Shown piece after piece: positions 1 through 7,298 of a stretch of DNA of 64,000 bases (positions are counted from its first letter, which is position 1; the number at the start of each line of letters is the position of its first letter). The stretch is taken from positions 78,338 to 142,337 of the forward strand of contig NZ_BAKG01000006.1 of assembly GCF_000614065.1 (NCBI RefSeq), read 5' to 3'. The stretch comes from Prevotella dentasini JCM 15908 (GTDB taxonomy: Bacteria > Bacteroidota > Bacteroidia > Bacteroidales > Bacteroidaceae). The translations under genes were made by a program, and so were the position numbers. The notes under the pieces were generated by a model, which saw only the letters and a program-made list of their open reading frames with translations, was not told the DNA's origin and searched no databases.

Positions 1-2
1 CG

Positions 3-461
3 CTTAGTATGGTAAACTCCGGGCAGACATCGTTAAAAGGAAAGGCCGATGCCAATAAGATAAAGATAGACAATACCGGAATTTGCCAGCTCGAACTGAC
101 GGCCGACGGCACGAGCCTGAAGTTTGAGAACGGCGGACAAGCCCGTGTCAACCTTACTTACAGGGGCGTGGACACGCGGATAGAGAACAGCGGCCTCTGC
201 AATCTCAAGGCGCAGATAACCTCCGGGAAGCTCGTCATGGATAACAGCGGACAGGGCGGTATGAACTTCAATTTCAACGAGGGCGACCTTTCCATAGAGA
301 ATACGGGCATAGGCAACATCGTGGGCAAGCTCGACTGCAACAGCGTCTCGGCCTCCAATGCAGGCGTAGGCGACGTAGTCCTTCAGGGACATGCCGACAA
401 TGTGAACATCGATTCGTCGGGAGTGAGCAAGGTAGACACCTCGAAGCTCAATAATTATTAA
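3..461 (+). CDS. GIN-domain (DUF2807-like) beta-solenoid protein, 5' truncated
   Basis: C-terminal part of a protein whose frame is still open at the window edge, so the true start lies upstream. Counted from the first Met at position 9, an N-x-G motif recurs at residues 3, 22, 41, 60, 79, 98 and 117, with an S-S-G at 136. That is an exact 19-residue period, as expected for one turn of a right-handed beta-solenoid. This fits the head GIN domain (DUF2807) of Bacteroidota exported proteins; function in that family is poorly known, and a surface or periplasmic location is inferred. It lies upstream of an ECF sigma/anti-sigma pair, separated by a strong inverted repeat. The family call is moderately sure; the repeat is directly visible. 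Confidence 0.65.
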   Translation, partial: LSMVNSGQTSLKGKADANKIKIDNTGICQLELTADGTSLKFENGGQARVNLTYRGVDTRIENSGLCNLKAQITSGKLVMDNSGQGGMNFNFNEGDLSIENTGIGNIVGKLDCNSVSASNAGVGDVVLQGHADNVNIDSSGVSKVDTSKLNNY

Positions 462-468
462 AGGTATC

Positions 469-582
469 GGATGACGGGTGTGTGGTGGCAGTGATTTGAA
501 TGAGTCATTATTTCCCCATTATCTGAACCTCGCTCATTGTCGGCACTGCCCATCAACGCCCGGTATCCGGCACCCGTCATCC
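469..582. repeat. Nested inverted repeat between GIN protein and sigma factor
   Basis: A perfect 12-bp inverted repeat (469-480 and 571-582, GGATGACGGGTG and its complement) encloses a second 7-bp pair (487-493 and 544-550). It is followed by two direct copies of CTCTCATCCACC just before the sigma factor start. It may be a terminator for the upstream gene, a regulatory cruciform, or a small inverted-repeat element; nothing decides between these. Confidence 0.5.
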
Positions 583-607
583 TCTCATCCACCATCTCTC
601 ATCCACC

Positions 608-1105
608 GTGTCCGAAGCCGAATTTAAGCAAGAAGCCGCCTGCGAGCGAATAAAGATGCTTGCCACGGCCGTCCGCTACGTCAGAGACAGCGATGCAGCC
701 GAAGACATCGTGCAGGATGCCTTGCTCCGTCTCTGGCAGATGCACCCGCGGCTGAACCTCCCGATTGGGCCGATAGCAATGGTGCTGACACGCAATCTTG
801 CCATAGACTACCTCCGCCGGCAGCATCCGCATGAGCCGGTAGAGCTGTTGCCGCTGACTGACGAAAGCATCGACGAGGCCGGACAGGAGCGCATCCGCCA
901 CGTACTCGCCATCGTTTCAGCCCTCCCGACGCTCCAGCAGACCATTATCCGTCTGCGCCACATAGAGGGAATGGAGTTCCGCGACATTGCCCTGCTCACG
1001 GGAAGCAGCGAGGCGGCAGTCAGACAGGCCCTCAGCCGGGCAAGAAGAGAAGTATTAAAACGCTACAACAATGAAGAAAGAAGAAGTAAGAAAGCTCATC
1101 AGTAA
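608..1105 (+). CDS. ECF-family RNA polymerase sigma factor
   Basis: A 165-residue sigma-70 family protein of the extracytoplasmic-function type. Region 2 spans about residues 18-70, with the core-binding stretch DAAEDIVQDALLRLW. Region 4 spans about 98-150 and ends in a helix-turn-helix (FRDIALLTGSSEAAVRQALS). I use the GTG at 608 because no ATG precedes the conserved region. The 3' end overlaps the next gene by about 35 bp, so the pair is translationally coupled. The next product is a single-pass membrane protein, the usual arrangement of a sigma factor and its membrane-bound regulator. The inducing signal and regulon cannot be told from the sequence. Confidence 0.88.
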   Translation: MSEAEFKQEAACERIKMLATAVRYVRDSDAAEDIVQDALLRLWQMHPRLNLPIGPIAMVLTRNLAIDYLRRQHPHEPVELLPLTDESIDEAGQERIRHVLAIVSALPTLQQTIIRLRHIEGMEFRDIALLTGSSEAAVRQALSRARREVLKRYNNEERRSKKAHQ

Positions 1106-1598
1106 GTTCCTTGACGGCGATACGACCTTGGAAGAAGAACGCGCTCTCTACGCCTTCTTCCGTCAGGCGCGGATTGCCGGCGAGTTTCTGCCCTATCGGG
1201 AGATGTTCCGCGACTATGCCGCGCTGCCGCTGTTGAGTGGTGATATGGCTTCCGTCCGTGTTCCCAGACAGTCGCCCCGGGGTGGAAGGTGGGTTCGTCG
1301 GATTGCCGGCATCGCTGCTTCGGCATTGTTGGTCTTGGGCGTAGGCATGGGCTATCGTGCCTATGAGAATCATCTTCTTGCCAAAAACTACGAGGGAAGC
1401 TATATGATTGTCAATGGCAAACGGATAGACAACCTCCGGCAGATACGCCGTCAGATAAAGTCAACTCTTGACGATGCGCGCAGGATAGAGCAGAATATCG
1501 GTCAGGAAGACATAATCTCCGATGCCGAGAGGGAAGTGTTGGAGAGCATGGACAGTCCGCAGAAAAGGGCGGAAATGGAACAATTGTTAAAAGATTAG
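1071..1598 (+). CDS. Single-pass membrane protein, probable anti-sigma factor
   Basis: A 175-residue protein. Residues 1-50 form a soluble N-terminal part (ISKFLDGDTTLEEERALYAFF) resembling the cytoplasmic helical segment of Bacteroidota anti-sigma proteins. One membrane helix lies at about residues 77-96, and the rest is a charged, helical periplasmic region. It starts inside the sigma factor gene, which strongly suggests joint regulation. It lacks the long FecR-type periplasmic domain, so it is not a classical TonB-linked anti-sigma factor. The role is inferred from position and topology; no enzymatic motif is visible. Confidence 0.6.
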   Translation: MKKEEVRKLISKFLDGDTTLEEERALYAFFRQARIAGEFLPYREMFRDYAALPLLSGDMASVRVPRQSPRGGRWVRRIAGIAASALLVLGVGMGYRAYENHLLAKNYEGSYMIVNGKRIDNLRQIRRQIKSTLDDARRIEQNIGQEDIISDAEREVLESMDSPQKRAEMEQLLKD

Positions 1599-1605
1599 GC
1601 CTGCT

Positions 1606-1993
1606 ATGAGAAGATATATAATGATATGGTTGCTTTGCTTCCTCTGTTTCGCGGGAGCAAAGGCGCAGAATAGCATCGACAGGATGGTAACGAAGTCTCT
1701 ACCAACAACCTGACCACCTTTACAACTGCGGTGAAGCGCAATCCAAAAACAAAGAAAGTGGAGAAGGTAGTGAAGACTTTGGAGATGCAGAACGGATTGG
1801 GAGGCGACTTCTACGAAGCTTCAGGCGCGAGAAGAAGACAGGCAGCTGGACCGACAAGGCCACCTACGGCAGCCGGGTCATTACTCTCGTATGCGAAGAC
1901 AGCCGCCAACTGCGCATCTATATGCTGAAGGGAATCAACGCCAACTTCTCCCACTACGCCAAGGTAACGGTTATCGTTCAGCCGAAGGGATAG
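1606..1993 (+). CDS. Small exported protein, DUF5024-like (two single-base deletions)
   Basis: Begins MRRYIMIWLLCFLCFAGAKAQ, a clear signal peptide, followed by a short domain ending in KVTVIVQPKG. The reading frame is broken twice. At about 1689 AAA has become AA, and at about 1820 TTT has become TT. Restoring both bases gives one continuous product of about 129 residues with NPKTKKVEKVV in the middle. That arrangement resembles the DUF5024 family of Bacteroides and Prevotella, which has no known function. It follows the sigma/anti-sigma pair by only 7 bp, so it is probably in that operon and may be a periplasmic partner. Family assignment is from memory of the pattern. Confidence 0.55.
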
Positions 1994-2041
1994 TTCGGAG
2001 AGACGGCAGGGGCTTCGCCGTCCCTTTGCAGGGAATGAAAA

Positions 2042-2081
2042 AACTCCCGATAAGCCTGCCGTAGCAGGCTTATCGGGAGTT
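2042..2081. terminator. Bidirectional hairpin terminator
   Basis: A perfect 18-bp stem (2042-2059 and 2064-2081) with loop CGTA lies between two convergent genes. An A-run stands before it and T-rich DNA after it, so it can serve both directions. Confidence 0.85.
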
Positions 2082-2095
2082 GGTCTATCGTTTGT

Positions 2096-2869
2096 TTACC
2101 TTTCGTCTTTCTCTTTCAGACGGTGTTCTATCACCTTGGCAACGAGGATAAACTGGTAGAAACCCGTCATCACGCTGTCTATGAAGCCCGTGATGCCGTT
2201 ACGAATCTCGCCATCCATGAAGTACGATTTGAAGAAACGCCAGAACGGGCGGAACAGCAGCGCGCCCACGCCGTACCGCTTTCCCTTCTTCTTCTCTACT
2301 TCCCCGGTAGTGTATCGGTTGTATTTCTCCAGTCGGTCGTCTATGTAATTCTCTATGAGATGGACGAGAACGACGTTCTTCAGATGGTTGTCGATATACT
2401 CTGTCCGCCCCTTCACCTGTGGGAAAGTGTGGACATAGGGAGGCCATACCGTCCCCTCGCGGATGAAAAAGCGCAGCTGGTAGTCCTTCGGCAGGCCTTT
2501 CTTCATGATGTTCATAAAGCGGTTGCGGCGCGGAATGTACAGTCCCTCGGGGCAGTCAGGGCGGTTTATCCTGCCGTATAGGTAGTCTTTGAGTTCCGGG
2601 GTTACCAGTTCGTCGGCATCGACTACCAGTACCCACTTGCCCTGCGCGCTCTGAATGGCGAATGTGCGTGCCGGTTCGGCACAGACGTGGTTGTTCGGGA
2701 ACGTTACCACCTTGCATCCGTTGCGCCGGGCAATCTCCACGGTGTGGTCGGTGCTTTCCATATCGCATACTACAACTTCGTCAAAGCCCCTGACCGAGTC
2801 GAGTACGCGTTGCAGGAATTTCTCCGCGTTGTAGGTATTGATTACTACCGATATGTCTTTTTTTTCCAT
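2096..2869 (-). CDS. Glycosyltransferase family 2 (WaaE/KdtX-like)
   Basis: GT-A fold glycosyltransferase starting MEKKDISVVINTYNAEKFL. The nucleotide-binding region (VVCDMESTDHTVEIARRNG) is followed by the metal-binding acidic motif VVDADE, which stands where GT2 enzymes have DxD. The start at 2869 is chosen because the family motif begins right after it; an in-frame Met 16 codons upstream would lie in the promoter region. It resembles the LPS-core and O-antigen GT2 enzymes that act at the inner membrane on sugar nucleotides. Its promoter (TATCTTTG on the minus strand, 2878-2885) faces away from that of the next glycosyltransferase, so the two form a divergent pair. Confidence 0.85.
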   Translation of the reverse strand: MEKKDISVVINTYNAEKFLQRVLDSVRGFDEVVVCDMESTDHTVEIARRNGCKVVTFPNNHVCAEPARTFAIQSAQGKWVLVVDADELVTPELKDYLYGRINRPDCPEGLYIPRRNRFMNIMKKGLPKDYQLRFFIREGTVWPPYVHTFPQVKGRTEYIDNHLKNVVLVHLIENYIDDRLEKYNRYTTGEVEKKKGKRYGVGALLFRPFWRFFKSYFMDGEIRNGITGFIDSVMTGFYQFILVAKVIEHRLKEKDER

Positions 2870-2877
2870 CTTATGGG

Positions 2878-2910
2878 CAAAGATACGATATTTTTCCGTA
2901 TTTTTGCAAC
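2878..2910 (-). promoter_or_regulatory. Minus-strand promoter of the GT2 gene
   Basis: CAAAGATA at 2878-2885 reads TATCTTTG on the minus strand, a match to the Bacteroidota -7 box. A GTTG-like -33 element lies at 2907-2910. It starts about 9 nt from the gene. Confidence 0.55.
2899..2906 (+). promoter_or_regulatory. Plus-strand -7 box, possibly leaderless start
   Basis: TATTTTTG matches TAnnTTTG and ends only 4 nt before the ATG at 2911. Transcription would begin at or just inside the coding sequence, so the mRNA may be leaderless. No good -33 element was seen. Confidence 0.4.
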
Positions 2911-4055
2911 ATGGCAACCGAAAAAGAAATTACCATTGGATTCGACGCCAAGCGGATTGTGAGAAACCGGACGGGCTTGGGGAGCTACGGACGAAACCTC
3001 GTCAACGACCTTTCCTCGGCCGATTCGTCCCACCGTCTGCTTCTCTTCGCTCCCGACAGCGGTCATGCCGATTTGCGGGAACAGGTTGCCCTGCGCGCGA
3101 ATGTGCGGTTTGTATATCCCGAGAATCTCCGTTTCCGCTTTCAGCGCGACCTTTGGCGCAGCCGCGGCATCGTAAGGTGCTGCGCGAGAACGGCGTACAG
3201 ATATTCCACGGACTCTCGGGCGAGCTGCCGCACGGGCTGAAAGCCTCCGGCATACGGGGCATTGTAACCATCCACGACCTTATTTTCATGCGCCATCCCG
3301 AGTATTATAACTGGATAGACGTACAGATTTACAAGCGCAAATTCTACCAGACGCTGCGCGAGGCCGACCGTATCATTGCCATAAGCGAGCGTACCAAGCA
3401 CGACATTCTCCACTACGGACACTTCCCCGAAGACCGCATCGACGTGATATACCAAAGCTGCGACACGCGCTTCAGGCAGCGTTCGGACGACGAAACGAAG
3501 CAGGAGGTGAGGCGACGCTACTCCCTGCCCGACCGGTACATCCTCAATGTGGGCACGGTGGAGGAGCGGAAGAATGTCCTTCTTGCCATCAAGGCCCTGC
3601 GACGGCTTCCTTCCGACCTCCATTTGGTGGTAGTCGGGCGACAGACAAATTACCAAAACACTATCCAGAGAGCACTCGGCGACAGTCTCAAGGGGCGTGT
3701 CCACTTCCTTCAGGGAGTCCCCAACGCCGACCTGTCCGGCATCTATCAGCAGGCCGAGTGCTTCGTCTACCCCTCCCGTTACGAGGGTTTCGGCATCCCG
3801 ATAATCGAAGCCGTGCAGAGCGGACTGCCCGTCGTGGCAGCCACGGGCAGCTGTCTCGAAGAGGCAGGAGGCCCGGATTGTCTCTACGTCTCGCCCGACA
3901 GCGCAGACGACATGGCGGCAGCCATCGTGCAGGCCATCGGCCGTCGGGCCGAGATAGTGCCGAAAAGCCTTGCTTACGTCGCCCGTTTCGAGAACAGAAA
4001 CGTTGCGAAAAATGTATTGGAGTGCTATAATAGGTTGTTGAATGAAGTAAAATAA
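2911..4055 (+). CDS. Glycosyltransferase family 4/1, GT-B fold (one deletion)
   Basis: Starts MATEKEITIGFDAKRIVRN, with the acceptor domain in the first half (IFHGLSGELP, then IVTIHDLIFMRHPEYY). The donor domain follows in the second half (ILNVGTVEERKN, then YPSRYEGFGIPIIEA, which carries the E-x7-E motif of GT4 enzymes). The frame breaks at about 3174. Restoring one A (GTAAGG to GTAAAGG) joins the halves as GIVKVLRENGV and gives about 381 residues, the usual family length. It probably transfers a sugar from a nucleotide donor during capsule, O-antigen or exopolysaccharide synthesis, at the cytoplasmic face of the inner membrane. The substrate is unknown. Confidence 0.85.
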
Positions 4056-4179
4056 CCTATTTTACTATTAAGTATCGTTCTGTGAAAATATTCTCCTCAT
4101 TCGGCCTACACGTGCAAACGCAATCTTCGGCAAGACCCTTTAACCCGTTTAATACACAAAAATAAACCCACAAAAGTAT

Positions 4180-4920
4180 ATGATTCCCAAGGTAATTCAC
4201 TACTGCTGGTTGAGCAACGACCCCTATCCCGGCAAGATAAAGAAATGTATGGAAAGCTGGCGAAAGGTGCTTCCCGACTACGAGATAAAGCTATGGAATA
4301 CCGAAAACTTCGACATAGCCGGCAGCCCGGCCTACGTTCAGGAAGCGTTCCGGCAGCGCAAGTGGGCCTTTGCAGCCGACTACATCCGCATGTACGCCCT
4401 CTACACCGAGGGAGGCATCTATCTCGACTCCGACGTAAAGGTAGTAAAGCCCTTCGACGAGTTTCTCAGCCACTCCTTCTTCTCCTCCATGGAGTATCAT
4501 CCCATACAGATTGAGCGCGACGGCTCGGCCTCAATGATAGACGAGAACGGCAACCGCATCAGGGAAGGATACGTTTCCGGCATACAGATACAGGCGGCCG
4601 TGATGGGCGCGGAGGCCGGAAACGTGTTTGTGAAAGACGTGCTCGAAGACTATGAGCACCGCCAGTTCCTCAACCCGGACGGAAGTCTCAACACCACCGT
4701 CCTGTCGCCCTACATCTATGCGCGCGTGATGGAGAAGTACGGATTCAAGTATCTCGACCGCGACCAGCCACTGGAACAGAACATGATGATTTACCGTTCC
4801 GAGATATTCGCAGGCAACAGGCACGAGGTTACCCCTGCCTCCTACGCCATCCACTACTGCGCCCACAGCTGGCATCCGAGCCTGAAGGAGAAGCTGAGAA
4901 AGTGGTGGTCGGGAAAATAG
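4180..4920 (+). CDS. DXD-motif glycosyltransferase (Gly_transf_sug, GT32-like)
   Basis: A 246-residue enzyme with the family opening MIPKVIHYCWL and the catalytic core AADYIRMYALYTEGGIYLDSD. The D-x-D there binds the metal and sugar nucleotide, as in Och1-type and clostridial-toxin-type transferases. Bacterial members usually act in capsular or O-polysaccharide assembly. A GT4 enzyme lies before it and a GT2 enzyme 21 bp after it, suggesting one polysaccharide operon. The 124-bp gap upstream holds no recognisable gene. Sugar specificity cannot be deduced. Confidence 0.88.
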   Translation: MIPKVIHYCWLSNDPYPGKIKKCMESWRKVLPDYEIKLWNTENFDIAGSPAYVQEAFRQRKWAFAADYIRMYALYTEGGIYLDSDVKVVKPFDEFLSHSFFSSMEYHPIQIERDGSASMIDENGNRIREGYVSGIQIQAAVMGAEAGNVFVKDVLEDYEHRQFLNPDGSLNTTVLSPYIYARVMEKYGFKYLDRDQPLEQNMMIYRSEIFAGNRHEVTPASYAIHYCAHSWHPSLKEKLRKWWSGK

Positions 4921-4941
4921 AAACTTAATTTAAAGAATCTG

Positions 4942-5942
4942 ATGATTAGCATTATCACTCCCGTCTTCCAGTGCGAAGACTATCTGCAAACCCTGATAGA
5001 ATCGATAATCTGCCAAACCTACACCGACTGGGAGCTGCTCCTGATAGACGACGGAAGCAAGGACGGCTCGCCCGAAATCTGCGACCGCTATGCCCGGGAG
5101 AATCCGCGCATACGCGTAGTACACAGAACGAACGGCGGACCTGCCGCTGCCCGCAACGAGGCCGTGGCGATGGCAAGGGGCGAATACGTTGCCTTTGCCG
5201 ACAGCGACGACTGGACGGAACCCCGGTGGCTGGAGCTTCTCCATGCCACGGCACGGGAACGACAGGCAGACATCGTCTCTGCGACTTCTTCGAGGAGTAT
5301 GCCAACCAAACCGTCAGGAAAGGAAAGTGCGACGACTCGGTGGAGCTGATGGACAGAAAGGAGGCTCTGCTGCGCACCTTCAAGGACGAAATAAAGTGCT
5401 ATCTCTGGTCTATGCTTGTGCGGAAGGAGGTCATGCAGGAGTCTTTCTCCAACTATCGGGCCTACGAAGACTATGCGACGGTGTTCAAATGGATGTCGCA
5501 CGTAGAGACCGTCGTGCGGCTTCGGACTCCCCTCTACCACTATCGCCAGTCGGCGGCGAGCACCCTTCACTGCCGCGCGGCGCAGAACAACATCGACCTC
5601 CTCAACGCTACCATGGAGCGTTACCGCCTCATCAGCGACAAGGGACTGCTGCGCGAAGACGCCGAAACTGTCAACGGCATCTATACGCGCATGCTCATCA
5701 AGGCGGCCAAGGACCTTTCCCGTTCTTCCTACAGCAAGGGATTCAAGATTTATTTCCTCCGTGAGATTTCGTCGGAACTGAAGAAAATCCACCTCAGCTC
5801 CTCTTACCGGCACCTCGGGGCAAAGTGCCTGCTGCGCTATAAGCTGATAAAGAAGAGTCCGAAGCTGTTCAAGAGCATAGCAGAGAAGTCGACGGTGTTC
5901 TGCCTGAAGAACAAGAACATCTGCCGCAACTTATACAAATAG
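4942..5942 (+). CDS. Glycosyltransferase family 2 (one deletion)
   Basis: The N-terminal GT-A domain begins MISIITPVFQCEDYLQTLIE. It has DDGSKDGSPEICDRY for nucleotide binding and FADSDDW as the D-x-D metal site. The frame breaks at about 5276-5281. Restoring one C (GTCCTC) gives DIVLCDFFEEYANQ and a product of about 333 residues. The C-terminal part is helical and basic (LRYKLIKKSPKLFKSIAEKS), which suits peripheral membrane association. It closes the glycosyltransferase group and probably belongs to the same polysaccharide operon. The specific linkage is unknown. Confidence 0.85.
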
Positions 5943-6033
5943 GTGTCCGGACAGCTGTTGGGGCAGCCGGTGCAAGGCTCGGAAACGGTATAGGACTTTG
6001 AAATCCGTTTCATGGTCTGGTCAGAATCAGAAA

Positions 6034-6117
6034 ATGAAAGTGCCGTTCCGGCCGTGTGGGCAAGCCCCTTTCGCAAGGTCAAAGTGCCGTTTTCGCCATG
6101 CGAAAGCGGCACTTTCG
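6034..6117. repeat. 22-bp-period palindromic module array, copy A (4 modules)
   Basis: Four 16-bp imperfect palindromes related to GAAAGTGCCGYTTTCG with spacers of 5-6 bp. It is the same unit as copies B to G in this window. It lies between a glycosyltransferase gene and pdxK. Confidence 0.75.
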
Positions 6118-6325
6118 TTTCTTCATTTCTATATATCTGACAATCAATAGATTATAGATGGCTTTCCCGTGCCGTAACATTGAGGCAGGCCGCCCGGCCG
6201 TCTCCCCTCCGCGAAGTAAGGCAGAGCCGGGGCCACGGCAGTCTCCTTTTCAGCCTGTTTCCCCCCTTCCCCTACCCTGCCGGGCCACTCTTTCGACAAA
6301 AGACAGCCGAAAAGAGGCTATTTAT

Positions 6326-6356
6326 TTTGCCGTTCCTTTTGTTTCCCGTACCTTTG
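6326..6356 (+). promoter_or_regulatory. Consensus promoter for the pyridoxal kinase gene
   Basis: TTTG at 6326-6329, a 19-bp spacer, then TACCTTTG at 6349-6356. This is an exact fit to the Bacteroidota primary sigma factor consensus. Confidence 0.75.
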
Positions 6357-6388
6357 CAGAAATTTTGAAGCCACATAATAAACAAGCA

Positions 6389-7207
6389 ATGAGCAAAAAA
6401 CAAATACTCCTCATCAACGACATGGCAGGATACGGCAAGGTGGCTACCGCAGCCATGCTGCCCATCCTGTCCTATTTCGGACACCCCGTCTACAACCTTC
6501 CTACCGCTCTCGTCTCCAATACGCTCGACTATGGCAAGTTCAACATACTTGAGACGACCGACTATATCAAGGGCGTCTTCCCCGTATGGAAAGAGCTGGG
6601 ATTCCGTTTCGACTCCATTGCCACGGGCTTCATAGCCTCCGAGCGTCAGGCAAGGCTCGTTTCGGCCTACTGCCGCGAGCAGGCCGCCCTCGGGACGACC
6701 GTCTTCGTAGACCCCATCATGGGCGACGAGGGGAAGCTGTACAACGGTGTAACCCCGTCGGCCATCAACTCCATGCGCGAAATGATAGGCGTGGCAGACC
6801 TCTGCTTCCCCAACTTCACCGAGTCGTGCTACCTCACCGATTCGCCCTACCGCCCCGAAGGCGTAACGGCAGAAGAGGGGCGGAGGCTCCTCGACAAGCT
6901 CCGCACCATCGGAACGAGGTCGGCGCTCATCACGTCGATTCCCGTTGACGGGCAGCCCTCGGTCATCGGGTACGACGCCGGGGGCGGAGACTACTTCGCC
7001 CTGCCCTATACCGAGATACCCGTCCACTTCCCCGGGACGGGCGACATCTTCTCCGCCATCCTCATAGGCCACCTGCTCGGCGGCGAGCCGCTGGTAGAAA
7101 GCACGCAGAAAGCCATGGACGGAGTCTATCAGCTCATAGACCGGAATAAGGAAAACGAGGACAAGAACCGCGGCATACCCGTGGAGAAGTTCCTCGGTAT
7201 ATTATAA
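6389..7207 (+). CDS. pdxK: Pyridoxal/pyridoxine/pyridoxamine kinase
   Basis: A 272-residue ribokinase-fold enzyme that phosphorylates B6 vitamers with ATP in the cytoplasm (PLP salvage). It opens with MSKKQILLINDMAGYGKVA. It has the VFVDPIMGDEGKLYNG stretch seen in PdxK/PdxY and the late anion-hole motif HFPGTGDIFSAI, where the Asp is the catalytic base. The ATG at 6389 is preferred over in-frame upstream codons because family similarity begins there and a consensus promoter lies only 33 bp upstream. PdxK and PdxY are hard to separate by eye, so the symbol is the likelier of the two. Confidence 0.85.
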   Translation: MSKKQILLINDMAGYGKVATAAMLPILSYFGHPVYNLPTALVSNTLDYGKFNILETTDYIKGVFPVWKELGFRFDSIATGFIASERQARLVSAYCREQAALGTTVFVDPIMGDEGKLYNGVTPSAINSMREMIGVADLCFPNFTESCYLTDSPYRPEGVTAEEGRRLLDKLRTIGTRSALITSIPVDGQPSVIGYDAGGGDYFALPYTEIPVHFPGTGDIFSAILIGHLLGGEPLVESTQKAMDGVYQLIDRNKENEDKNRGIPVEKFLGIL

Positions 7208-7298
7208 TAGGTATAGGGAAGGCTGCCGGGCGGCCGTCCCGGGCTTCCCGCGCCTCGGGAGAATCATCTCACAATACGTATGACAACGAAATGACTTT

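Larger units (their letters stand above)
5943..6388. other. Gene-free stretch with repeat copy A and pdxK promoter
   Basis: 446 bp without a credible gene. It contains four palindromic 22-bp-period modules (6034-6117), GC-rich DNA of no recognised function, and a consensus promoter at 6326-6356. An open frame that continues upstream from the kinase start has no family similarity there. Confidence 0.6.

Noticed and set aside
3141..3704. Long open frames opposite known genes (for example 3141-3704, 5088-5813, 11485-12567, 13806-15062 and 15789-17072 on the minus strand)
   Set aside because: They mirror real genes in high-GC DNA, show no family motifs or promoters, and carry the composition expected of shadow frames.
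6158..6388. N-terminal extension of the pyridoxal kinase
   Set aside because: It runs through a consensus promoter, has no family similarity and is Pro/Arg-rich like non-coding GC-rich DNA.
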